Positions 26,523-34,785 of a stretch of 64,000 nt of DNA are shown here, in pieces; within the stretch, counting starts at the first letter, position 1, and each line of letters starts with the position of its first letter. The stretch comes from Tengunoibacter tsumagoiensis (GTDB lineage: Bacteria; Chloroflexota; Ktedonobacteria; Ktedonobacterales; Ktedonobacteraceae). Made by a program: the position numbers and the translations under genes. Location of the stretch: the NCBI RefSeq assembly GCF_003967535.1, contig NZ_BIFR01000002.1, forward strand, positions 2,170,001 to 2,234,000, in the 5' to 3' direction. Below the pieces are notes generated by a model. It did not search any database. It was given only the letters and a program-made list of their open reading frames with translations, and had not been told where the DNA came from.

Positions 26523-28280
26523 ATGCATAAAAAACGTCTTCTCTATACAAAAACTCAGGACATCCCCATTCAACGTCATTCTATACAAGCCGGGTTACTT
26601 CTTATTCCTGGCAGACGTGCTAAAGAAAAGGATCACTTACCATCTACTTTTGAGAAAGTGTTCACGGGGAGCCATCAGACTATGTATGTAAAACCCAAAG
26701 TTCAACCACTCTTCTTCTTTTTTCTGATCTTTAGCAGCCTGCTTAGCATGATGATCCTCTTTAACGCTCCCTATGCCAGATCCCTTCAGACGTTAATCTT
26801 TGCACTATCACATGAACATTACTTCACCTTTGCTCCAATGGAAACATCCTCTGAAATATGGACGTTTGTCTCCGGCTTTACCGCCATTACGATCGTTTAT
26901 CTCTTCTCTCTTGCTTATCTTCCCAATAAAATAACCTATACGTATATTATTACTTCTACTTTTATATTAGGAATAGCCTATACTTTTTTACCAATTGTGA
27001 CATCACAAGATATTTTCTCCTATATCGCTTATGCTCGTATGCAGGACATCTATCATCTGAATCCATTAATCACACTTCCAACGCTCATTCATCAAGATGC
27101 GGTCTATCCCTACCTTTATTGGACCCGCCAGCCATCGGCCTATGGTCCTACCTGGATCTGGCTAACAAGCATGCTACAATGGTCAACTATGCAACTGGGA
27201 GGGAGCACTATTTTTACTCAGCAACTTCTGTTACGGTGGTTTGGACTCAGTATGCATCTGGCCTCAGTGCAACTCATCTGGTCAATCTGCACTGTCAATC
27301 CTCTGACGACACCAGAGCAGCAATCTCACCGCGTTCGAGGAACGCTTGCCTTTGCCTGGAATCCTTTCTTACTGCTGGAGGCCTGTATCAATGCTCATTC
27401 AGATACCACAATCCTTTTTATCCTCCTGCTGGCAATCCAGGTTCTCTATCGACAACCACAACGACACCGTGGGATGTTTCTAGTCACAACCCTTTTTGCA
27501 GTCGCTGCTTGCATAAAGATCTCTTTGCTCCTGCTATTTCCGGGGTATCTGCTGTATCTTTGGAGTCAAAAGGCAACCTATAGTTTATGGCAACAACGGC
27601 TTGAACTCATCCTGGCGCATTGCTGCCTCTATAGTGGAATCATCTTGGTACTATATGCACCATTTTGGCAATTTGGAGAACTATTGACAATAGTGAAGAC
27701 CTCACCCGTTCTTCTGCGCACCATTAATAGTCCCTATGAGAGCCTGACACGCATTATAGATCATCTAACAGGGAGGTATCGGAGTCAAGATATTGATCAA
27801 GGTTCGCTGCTAGAGAGACAATCACATCAAATAAGCGCTATCTTCTTTTGTATCATCTATGGTTACATCTGCGTCCAGAGCGTTCGGCACTCTGTAGTAA
27901 CACCATCGGCCCTCGTTCGCTGGTTAGCGACTGTCTGGTTGCTGTACTGTTTCGCTGGTTCTCCATGGTTCTGGCCCTGGTATACAACGACCTTCTTTGG
28001 ACTGGCGGCTTTAATCGAGGCCGAAGGCAAGCCCTATCTACGAATGTCAGCAGGTTTTTTTGCACTATTTATACGATTGCTCTCCATCAGCATGTTGAGT
28101 TTCTATAGCTTTAATTCCTGGTCGGCAGAAAGTTCGCTTCCATTTCTACCCCATATACGCTGGATGTATGTTCGCGGTATCTGGATCTGGCTCCCATCTT
28201 TACTGATAATAATTTACGCAGCCTACCTTTCCCCATGGATAAAAGTATCCTCTCGTCAGCTACATCTACAAAATCCTTAA
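26523..28280 (+). CDS. GT-C-fold membrane mannosyltransferase-like protein (MptB-like)
   Basis: Up to 585 residues; the true start could be the ATG at 26683, which has GGGGAG upstream and begins just before the first membrane helix. About eleven to thirteen helices are predicted. The first long loop has TSQDIFSYIAYARM, which holds the acidic motif of polyprenol-phosphate-sugar glycosyltransferases, then SAYGPTWIW, both like the actinobacterial alpha-1,6-mannosyltransferase MptB. It likely transfers a sugar from a polyprenyl carrier on the outer face of the membrane. Acceptor unknown. Confidence 0.75.
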   Translation: MHKKRLLYTKTQDIPIQRHSIQAGLLLIPGRRAKEKDHLPSTFEKVFTGSHQTMYVKPKVQPLFFFFLIFSSLLSMMILFNAPYARSLQTLIFALSHEHYFTFAPMETSSEIWTFVSGFTAITIVYLFSLAYLPNKITYTYIITSTFILGIAYTFLPIVTSQDIFSYIAYARMQDIYHLNPLITLPTLIHQDAVYPYLYWTRQPSAYGPTWIWLTSMLQWSTMQLGGSTIFTQQLLLRWFGLSMHLASVQLIWSICTVNPLTTPEQQSHRVRGTLAFAWNPFLLLEACINAHSDTTILFILLLAIQVLYRQPQRHRGMFLVTTLFAVAACIKISLLLLFPGYLLYLWSQKATYSLWQQRLELILAHCCLYSGIILVLYAPFWQFGELLTIVKTSPVLLRTINSPYESLTRIIDHLTGRYRSQDIDQGSLLERQSHQISAIFFCIIYGYICVQSVRHSVVTPSALVRWLATVWLLYCFAGSPWFWPWYTTTFFGLAALIEAEGKPYLRMSAGFFALFIRLLSISMLSFYSFNSWSAESSLPFLPHIRWMYVRGIWIWLPSLLIIIYAAYLSPWIKVSSRQLHLQNP

Positions 28281-28320
28281 AATTTCTCTTTTCTGATCCT
28301 TTTGAGCATTTTTAAGGATT
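28272..28320. terminator. Hairpin spanning the two convergent stop codons
   Basis: Arms 28272-28282 and 28310-28320 (AATCCTTAAAA and complement) are exact. The left arm includes the TAA of the glycosyltransferase gene and the right arm the TAA of the convergent ybdK-like gene. Confidence 0.6.
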
Positions 28321-29427
28321 GATGCCCCTCATTGTTTGTTGTAATAAATATTGTACAACGTCCTGCACCTGACCACTTTTTTGATAAACAGCAATTTGCT
28401 GATCAGCACCAGTCCCATCTGGCTTCTGCAACAGGCTACGCAGATACTCAATCTCGTTTCTGCTCCCCAGCACATCGGCGGCCTCTGCCACAAAATCGAG
28501 CAATTCCGCACAAGATTCACGTAATGGCAAACGACACAACTTTGTAAAATCAGCGATCTGGGCATCCAATCCATAACGAACCGCCTGCCACTTATTCTCC
28601 ATAATATAATCACCTGGAAGCACCTGCGTCTGCATGTTTCGCTCATCCAGCCAGGTAAGTGTGGCAACAAGAGCCTGACAGAGAGCCACCAGCGCTACTG
28701 TATCCTCAAGCGTTGCTGGCATATCGAAGATGCGAAACTCTAACGTTCCAAAATGAGCATTCAAGCGTACATCCCACCAGATATCGCCACCGCCAGAGAT
28801 AAAATGCACTGCCTGTAAATCTTGAATATACTGATCTAATTCAGCATGTGAAGAAAAGATAGGCGTAATACCACTGCGCGGCCCCCCTTGCCAGAGCAGG
28901 CTCCGATACGATTTTATGCCTGTATAACGGCCACCCCAGAAAGGCGAGTTTCCTGACAATGCTAACAGATGAGGGAGCCAGGTACGGACTTGATTCATAA
29001 TACGAAGTGCACGCTCTGGATCTGGTATGCCAACATGAACATGCAGGCCAAAGATCACCTGAGCCCGAATCGCATCCTGTTGTTCCTCAACGAGTTGAAA
29101 ATAACGCTCTCTCTCTGTAATTTTTTGATCCTGCCATGGAGACAAAGGATGAGTGCCAGCGCTCATTAACGCCAGCCCTTCTTTACGAACTATACGAGTT
29201 AACAGAGTTCGATGGCGAGAAAGTTCATCACGTACTCCTTGAATAGAAGAATGGACGCTAGAGATAAGCTCTACCGCTGATTGAACCAGCTCTGCCTTAA
29301 TATGTTCACCAAGTTCAGTACGACTCTGCTCCAAAATGCGATCAATTGCTGAGCTTAACTCACCCGTTTGCCGATCAACTAACTGGAACTCCTCTTCAAC
29401 ACCTAATGTAAAAGCTTCTTCCTTCAT
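28312..29427 (-). CDS. ybdK: YbdK-family carboxylate-amine ligase (glutamate-cysteine ligase 2-like)
   Basis: 371 residues, the usual length. It starts with the family's LGVEEEFQLVD acidic metal site, then SAGTHPLSPWQD, FGLHVHVGIPDPERA and the C-terminal DVRLNAHFGTLEFRIFDMPAT. Members are weak glutamate-cysteine ligases or mycothiol-like/peptide ligases; a defined product is not known here. GGAGAC lies before the ATG. Confidence 0.9.
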   Translation of the reverse strand: MKEEAFTLGVEEEFQLVDRQTGELSSAIDRILEQSRTELGEHIKAELVQSAVELISSVHSSIQGVRDELSRHRTLLTRIVRKEGLALMSAGTHPLSPWQDQKITERERYFQLVEEQQDAIRAQVIFGLHVHVGIPDPERALRIMNQVRTWLPHLLALSGNSPFWGGRYTGIKSYRSLLWQGGPRSGITPIFSSHAELDQYIQDLQAVHFISGGGDIWWDVRLNAHFGTLEFRIFDMPATLEDTVALVALCQALVATLTWLDERNMQTQVLPGDYIMENKWQAVRYGLDAQIADFTKLCRLPLRESCAELLDFVAEAADVLGSRNEIEYLRSLLQKPDGTGADQQIAVYQKSGQVQDVVQYLLQQTMRGINP

Positions 29428-29966
29428 CCGATGTCTCCTTACAGTTCTGAAAATCCTATCACGATAGCGTTTTCCTAACGCACATTGAAACCTACAATCC
29501 TTTCTCTATATATACGTGTTGAAAAGGCCATAACGTCGCCTTTTTAATTCAAAAAATCGCCGAAACTCTAAATTGATCACAACTTCTCCTTTTTTAGGTG
29601 ATGCAGAGAAGGGTCAGATTCGCACTCAAATCACAATCAATCGCCAGCTTTAGCCGAAAACAGATATTAAAACAGAGAAGCTCAGGATCTGAAGCCTCTT
29701 TTTATCATACATCATTACCTGCGATGGCACCCTTATCAATGGAAACACATCAGCCGAGACAGGTAAAAGTTTTAACATTCGAGCCTTCTTCAACTCTATG
29801 TCAGCATATACATCATAAGTAGAATTTATTTCTCCATAATGGATACCAAAAAGTAATAGTAGGTATGCAATGGTCTGAGCTTTTTGTATGATTGTCATAA
29901 GAGGGAATGTAAGCACCACTTCTCACGAACACTGTAGAAGAAAGCAGACGAAGAAAGCAGAAAACG
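29428..29966. other. Intergenic region without a recognised gene
   Basis: About 540 bases. Two overlapping short frames exist on opposite strands (29598-29822 and 29650-29919) but neither has a ribosome site or recognisable composition. It must carry the divergent promoters of the ybdK-like gene and the following small gene. Confidence 0.45.
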
Positions 29967-30365
29967 ATGTCGAACTATTCACACGCTCAAGAGGAAGTTC
30001 CGCCATTGCAGAAGATCGCGGATCTCATCTATGCCCCCCACAGCGACCTTCCGTTCGGAAAAAATGTCCGCATCGGTCTCTCAGAAATGGTTATTTATGA
30101 AAGCGCCATTGAGCATGGCTATCAAGCAGGCATTCGAGCACATCAGATATTCTTGCAAGATCATGGAACAACTGAAGTCATTATGTTGGATGATACCCAA
30201 TTTACTATGATCCTACAAGAACTTGTACCAGAACATCTTTCTGCTTTCGAGCAAGGGTTATGGCGATCTTTCTTTATTGTTGGTTGGACCTGTGTCTATC
30301 TAGGTATTGAGGCAAACACAGAAGACGATGATGATGATGGTCTGGATGAAGGATTCGATCAGTAA
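29967..30365 (+). CDS. Small unknown protein with acidic tail
   Basis: 132 residues, soluble. A helical core (about 10-115) ends with a run of Asp/Glu (residues about 118-128, EDDDDDGLDEG). I do not recognise the family. A short AG-rich stretch precedes the ATG. It is bounded by a hairpin downstream, which supports it as a real transcription unit, and it stands opposite the terpene cyclase gene. Confidence 0.6.
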   Translation: MSNYSHAQEEVPPLQKIADLIYAPHSDLPFGKNVRIGLSEMVIYESAIEHGYQAGIRAHQIFLQDHGTTEVIMLDDTQFTMILQELVPEHLSAFEQGLWRSFFIVGWTCVYLGIEANTEDDDDDGLDEGFDQ

Positions 30366-30376
30366 TTACAATAATA

Positions 30377-30416
30377 ATGCAGAGTGTGGAAGAAATAAAA
30401 CAAGAACACTCTGCAT
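30377..30416. terminator. Two-way terminator hairpin
   Basis: 11-bp perfect stem (30377-30387 with 30406-30416), 18-base loop, T-rich after the right arm; it lies between convergent genes. Confidence 0.7.
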
Positions 30417-30432
30417 CACTTTTATGAGATCA

Positions 30433-31428
30433 TTAATGTAAAATCTTCTCAATATAACTTACCGACTCACCAGCAGCCGTCTGCTCTACCTGACCATAGC
30501 GCCCCGTTTCTAATGACCATACAAAGTTTCCACTCATCCAACAACGGAAGTCGAGAAGATATCGCTGAAGAGCACGATCAACCTCTGGCGCAAACGAAGG
30601 GAGCTCTTTCTCAGCATGCATAAAGGTTGCCATCTCTTCATTGATTAAGGCATGCACACGTGCCATGGCAGCCTGCAACGAGAGATGCTCTTTTTTCTGG
30701 ATAGCGAGCACGAGATTATTAACATCACCACGAGCTCTCTCTTTTGCTAAAGAAAAAAGATCATTACTCCAACAGACCACATTATTTGTGGTCCGAGTAA
30801 GAATTTGAAAGATAGGATGCTCGACAACTTCAGAGGGGAGCTCTCGTTTTTCAGTAATCTCAATAAGATCAAAGGCAATCAGCAGCCCCCCTGTATGATA
30901 GCGTTTCTCAATATACGTCTCTACCTCTGGCACGTTTCCTTCCAGCCGGTTCTGAGACTCCCAACAGTAGGTCTCAAAGTAAGAAGTCAGATGATCGATC
31001 AAACGCGCTTGCCATGCCTCTGTGGTGCACTGCAGCGAACGTTGCCACAGATCATGTAAAGCAAGCTGTATTGGCGTTACAGGAAGAGGTTTGACGTCTT
31101 CTTTCAACAAGCTAAGCAGGTCAGCAAATAATGGCCACAATAAATCAGGTTGGCGACCTAACAGACCATCATCAAACTGATCATCAAACATAAACAACCA
31201 GACAAGCCAATCATTGGCAAGGGCCAATGTTGTCTCGTCCGCCAGTGGATAGGCACGTGCAGTCAACCAGGCAAAGCGGGAAGAGGAAAAACGCTGAATA
31301 GCTGCTTCTTTTTGAACAAGACGGCAGTCTTGAACCCATGCTAATGTATGTTCATGGACAGCTTCTACATGAGGATTCATCAAAGAAGGGAAAGGACAGT
31401 CGATAGTTGGCAAGATCAGGTGTTCCAT
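30433..31428 (-). CDS. Class I terpene cyclase (sesquiterpene synthase-like)
   Basis: 331 residues, the standard size of bacterial class I cyclases. All magnesium and diphosphate motifs are visible: DDQFDD at 82-87, the pyrophosphate-sensor arginine R176, the NSE triad N222-D223-x-x-S226-x-x-x-E230, and the C-terminal R310-Y311 pair. It should ionise farnesyl (or geranyl) diphosphate and cyclise it; the product cannot be predicted. No prenyltransferase or dedicated P450 is adjacent, although a P450 lies 30 kb away at the left edge. It is a lone gene with AAAGGCGG upstream. Confidence 0.93.
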   Translation of the reverse strand: MEHLILPTIDCPFPSLMNPHVEAVHEHTLAWVQDCRLVQKEAAIQRFSSSRFAWLTARAYPLADETTLALANDWLVWLFMFDDQFDDGLLGRQPDLLWPLFADLLSLLKEDVKPLPVTPIQLALHDLWQRSLQCTTEAWQARLIDHLTSYFETYCWESQNRLEGNVPEVETYIEKRYHTGGLLIAFDLIEITEKRELPSEVVEHPIFQILTRTTNNVVCWSNDLFSLAKERARGDVNNLVLAIQKKEHLSLQAAMARVHALINEEMATFMHAEKELPSFAPEVDRALQRYLLDFRCWMSGNFVWSLETGRYGQVEQTAAGESVSYIEKILH

Positions 31429-31567
31429 TTGTTCCGCCTTTGCACATTTGCATAGTCAGACAGACCTGGATATACAAAATTTACTAGTGAAATCCAATAA
31501 AAAACACAGTACTCTTTTTCAGGTATTTTACCGCACAGTCATAAGACGCTACCATTAAAAGATTATT

Positions 31568-31604
31568 AAAAAAACCCCTCTGTTGCCTATGTAACAGAGG
31601 GGTT
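31568..31604 (-). terminator. Intrinsic terminator of the secreted-protein gene
   Basis: 12-bp perfect stem (31573-31584 with 31593-31604) followed on the minus strand by a run of seven T, 14 bases past the stop. Confidence 0.88.
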
Positions 31605-31617
31605 GCATACCATATGC

Positions 31618-33207
31618 TTAGTTGGTCGCAAGTGCGACGTCGTCAATATAAAAGCTTGTAGGAAGCATTGACCCATTTGTGGAGACAAACGCTATCTGAA
31701 TGGTCTGACCTTTGTAGGCACTAACATCATAACTGGCACTCTGCCAACTATTTGTCGTGCTCCCGTCGCTAAGCGTTTGTAGCGTCTTTAACGTTGAGCC
31801 ACTCGTGCTTCGTACACGAACATACAAGAAATCATGGGAATGGGACGTCTCATTGGTGGAGACATACCAGTAGTAGCTTAGAGTAGCACTAGAAGCTGTT
31901 GCAGGGATAGTAACGGTCTGATAGAGGCTATCACTACAATTGTTATAACCACAGAGATAGGCCTCATTCAATCCAGTATGTGGATTAGAATTATCAATAA
32001 TTTCATATCCACCACTAGAGCTCTCTGTCCAACTCGTGCTCCCATTTTCAAAACCGCCATTCTGAATCAAATTTCCACCAGGTGTGGGAGTTGGCGTCGG
32101 TGTACTGGTTGGGGTCGGTGTTGGTGTTGGTGTACTGGTTGATGTTGGCGTTGGGGTCGGTGTTGGTGTTGGTGTACTGGTTGATGTTGGCGTTGGCGTT
32201 GGTGTATTAGTTGATGTTGGCGTTGGGGTCGGCGTATTGGTTGATGTTGGCGTTGGTGTTACAGATGAACTTCCGGAAGCCAACCACTCAGTGCCATTGG
32301 GGAAGAGGTTATAATCTTGACCATTAGGATCATTCCAACCATTGTAACAGGTATTTCCTGACGAACAGGTCCCGTCATCAATTGCTGAGCTATCACCAAT
32401 AGCAAGAACACGGCCACTGCCATAACGGCTACCTGAGAGAAAAGCACCTGTATTTCCCGTATTTGAACTACTACTACGATAAATAATGCCATGGGCACTT
32501 GCATTATCTGCTGTATTGATCGTCTCAGTCGTTCCGTTTCTAATGATGCTTCCCTGGGCAACGCCAAATGGCCCACTTAAAACGGGGTCTCCATTCGGGG
32601 TATCATTGCTGGGATTCTCCGAAGCAATGTTTAACACATCAAACTGAATACCAAAGAGATCATTACCAATGCCATTGTTGTTCATCAAGTCATTAAAAAT
32701 ATGGAGTGAATCATAGCCATCATTATTGCGATCACTGCCATTATGATCAGCAACCATAAATAGTCCACCACCATTGCGAACAAATGTGAGGATTGCTGTC
32801 TTCTCACTACTGGTGAAAAGGGTATTTGGCTCAGGCAGAACGAAGGCATTAAAGTGGCTGAGATCTAATGGATTACTGGTATTGCCGTATGTGATGGCGC
32901 TCGTATTAGTCTTAAGACTATAACGACCTGTCTTTTGTAGCGCAACACCCCAGGCGCTAATTCCTCCAGTCCAGTCTGTCTCAACCTGAGGATTCGCATT
33001 CTGTGTCAATGGATCAGGTTGGCTGGTACTGATGACCCAATCAGCATTACCTGCCGTTTCAGCATGCGCATTGTCAAACAACACGTTGTACTGAGCTGCT
33101 GCATGAACAGGATTATGCTGCAACAACAGAAGAAGTACGCTTGTGATCACGAGGGAGAAGGCAAGAAAAGCGAAGAACAGGCGGGCATAAAAACGGGATT
33201 GTAACAT
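31618..33207 (-). CDS. Secreted protein: unknown GATase/DUF4350-like domain, Thr-Pro linker, C-terminal beta-sandwich
   Basis: 529 residues. A signal peptide (about 1-37, ending H-A-A-A) leads into a domain (about 40-310) with alternating strands and helices: VLFDNAHAETAGNADWVIS, then LSHFNAFVLPEPN and a GGLFMVADH strand followed by DRNNDGYD. This recalls glutamine-amidotransferase-like surface domains such as DUF4350, but I cannot name it. Residues about 315-385 are Thr-Pro/Ser repeats. The rest is a jelly-roll or carbohydrate-binding-like module starting IQNGGFENGSTSW, similar to the tail of the chitinase. Two Cys pairs suggest disulfides. It is likely an extracellular enzyme or binding protein acting on polymers. 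Confidence 0.72.
   Translation of the reverse strand: MLQSRFYARLFFAFLAFSLVITSVLLLLLQHNPVHAAAQYNVLFDNAHAETAGNADWVISTSQPDPLTQNANPQVETDWTGGISAWGVALQKTGRYSLKTNTSAITYGNTSNPLDLSHFNAFVLPEPNTLFTSSEKTAILTFVRNGGGLFMVADHNGSDRNNDGYDSLHIFNDLMNNNGIGNDLFGIQFDVLNIASENPSNDTPNGDPVLSGPFGVAQGSIIRNGTTETINTADNASAHGIIYRSSSSNTGNTGAFLSGSRYGSGRVLAIGDSSAIDDGTCSSGNTCYNGWNDPNGQDYNLFPNGTEWLASGSSSVTPTPTSTNTPTPTPTSTNTPTPTPTSTSTPTPTPTPTPTSTSTPTPTPTPTSTPTPTPTPGGNLIQNGGFENGSTSWTESSSGGYEIIDNSNPHTGLNEAYLCGYNNCSDSLYQTVTIPATASSATLSYYWYVSTNETSHSHDFLYVRVRSTSGSTLKTLQTLSDGSTTNSWQSASYDVSAYKGQTIQIAFVSTNGSMLPTSFYIDDVALATN
32081..32260 (-). repeat. Tandem DNA repeat coding a Thr-Pro/Ser linker
   Basis: About 180 bases of GGTGTTGGCGTTGG-like units, read leftward as (Thr-Pro)n with Ser and Asn breaks. 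Same unit family as at 9931-10070. Confidence 0.85.
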
Positions 33208-33773
33208 ACGTTCACTTCCTTTTTTTTCAGTATGACAGTACCCGACGAGCAGAGAACATGAGAATGCTTCACAATCTTCTGAGAAGCTTTCTCAACTGCT
33301 TAAAAAGGAGACGTCTCATTGCATTTTGCATGCCTGTCTTTGTTGGCTGCAAAGAACGAACACGCATACCTACAATATTGAAGAGAGACGCGAATGCTGG
33401 CTCTCCACGAGCCATACATCTCACCTTTTATTATAATTTATCTTATCAAATAATTCTAGCTATTTTTATTGGTATTCCATATTTATGAATAATTTTACAG
33501 CTCCTTAACATATTTGTTCCCATTTAAACTCATCTTTTAATAACTTTAAAGGTCCAAAAAAGTAAATTATACATTTAAGCAAGCCCACAAAAATATTTTT
33601 TTTATTCTATAAGAAATTTAAAATCATACTTGGAATTGTGATACATCAAAGAAGACTGGGGCAGGCAAATTGCACTATCCAATATTTCAATTAGTACAAT
33701 TATTGCCATTATATATTGACATAGTACCAATTAATTTATATTATAGGATTATGTATGATGCTATATGGTATGA
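33208..33773. other. A+T-rich intergenic region
   Basis: About 565 bases, very A+T-rich from 33420 onward. No gene, hairpin or operator stands out. It contains the divergent promoters of the secreted protein and the methyltransferase. Confidence 0.5.
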
Positions 33774-34673
33774 ATGGAGATCGAATACCTGATGAATTTT
33801 TTTAGTCGTTTTTTTGCCAGAACAGAAAAAAAGCAGGCTCTTAGAACAGAAAAGTTTCTACAGCGGCATAATTTTTCACCTGATGCTCCGTATATGCTGC
33901 CTAAACATTTGCAGGAGATCAATCGTTTAGATTTTCAACATTATCTGCTGCGTTATGCGTTCCAGGGCCTCTATCTTGCTCCTGTTCAACAACCACTATC
34001 AATTTTAGATGTCGCTTGTGGCACTGGACGCTGGCTATTTGAGACGGCTCAGGAGCATCCACAGGCTCAATGTTATGGGATTGATCTCACCCCACCAGCC
34101 CCTCAAACAACAACGATTCCATTTACTTCACAATGTCACTTTGTACAAGGTAATATTTTGGAAGGGCTCCCTTTTCCTGATGAGAGCTTCGATTTCGTTC
34201 ATCAACGTTTTCTGATTCTCGCATTACCTCTCCATACCTGGCCAGATGAGGTGAAGGAACTGGTGCGTGTCACACGCCGAGGAGGCTGGATTGAACTCGT
34301 TGAGGTTGATTTGAGCTTTAATAATAAAGGACCTGCTGGCACACGCGTCTATAATTGGTTTAAAGCTGCAAGCGAAAAACGAGGTATTGATCTTAGTGTT
34401 GGGCGACGTACAAAAGGATTTTTACTTGATGCTGGTCTCCAGAATGTCAATGAGCAGATTCAAACACTTCCGTTTGGAAATTGGGGAGGCCGTATGGGTT
34501 CAATGCTCGTGACAGATCTGAGTAGCGCTATCTCTTCTATCAAACCACTCATTACTACAACACTAAATATTTCATCTCGCGAATATGATGAGACCATTGC
34601 CCTCTGGATACAAGAAGCGGAGAAATATTACTGTACGTATGACTTTAATATCGTCTATGGTCAGCGGCTCTGA
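33774..34673 (+). CDS. Class I SAM-dependent methyltransferase
   Basis: Up to 299 residues; the second in-frame ATG (33792), 12 bases after a GGAG, is an equally good start. The Rossmann motif I is ILDVACGTGRWLFETA, the acidic residue closing strand 2 is in YGIDL, and motif IV lies in DFVHQRFLIL. A basic helical N-terminus of about 60 residues precedes it. The layout is that of small-molecule methyltransferases in the UbiE/Methyltransf_11 group. Substrate unknown. It lies between the terpene/secreted protein genes and a histidine kinase. Confidence 0.85.
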   Translation: MEIEYLMNFFSRFFARTEKKQALRTEKFLQRHNFSPDAPYMLPKHLQEINRLDFQHYLLRYAFQGLYLAPVQQPLSILDVACGTGRWLFETAQEHPQAQCYGIDLTPPAPQTTTIPFTSQCHFVQGNILEGLPFPDESFDFVHQRFLILALPLHTWPDEVKELVRVTRRGGWIELVEVDLSFNNKGPAGTRVYNWFKAASEKRGIDLSVGRRTKGFLLDAGLQNVNEQIQTLPFGNWGGRMGSMLVTDLSSAISSIKPLITTTLNISSREYDETIALWIQEAEKYYCTYDFNIVYGQRL

Positions 34674-34725
34674 TCTCATTCTTTAGAGCTCCAATTCAGA
34701 CGCTATTATGGATATACAATGAATA

Positions 34726-34777
34726 GGAATAAAAAAGAACCAGGTAACAGCTTAAATGTCTGGTTCTTTTTTATTCC
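34726..34777. terminator. Two-way terminator, 18-bp perfect stem
   Basis: Arms 34726-34743 and 34760-34777. Each arm includes a run of six A or T, so both strands end in a T tract. It serves the methyltransferase and the convergent histidine kinase. Confidence 0.88.
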
Positions 34778-34785
34778 ATTTACTC

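Noticed and set aside
29650..29919. 89-codon leftward frame in the gap before the small acidic gene
   Set aside because: No ribosome site, no recognisable domain, and a competing frame on the other strand.
32084..32314. Second Val-Gly-rich frame
   Set aside because: Antisense of the Thr-Pro repeat in the secreted protein gene; no ribosome site.
33258..33488. 76-codon frame upstream of the methyltransferase
   Set aside because: A+T-driven frame without ribosome site or homology signals.
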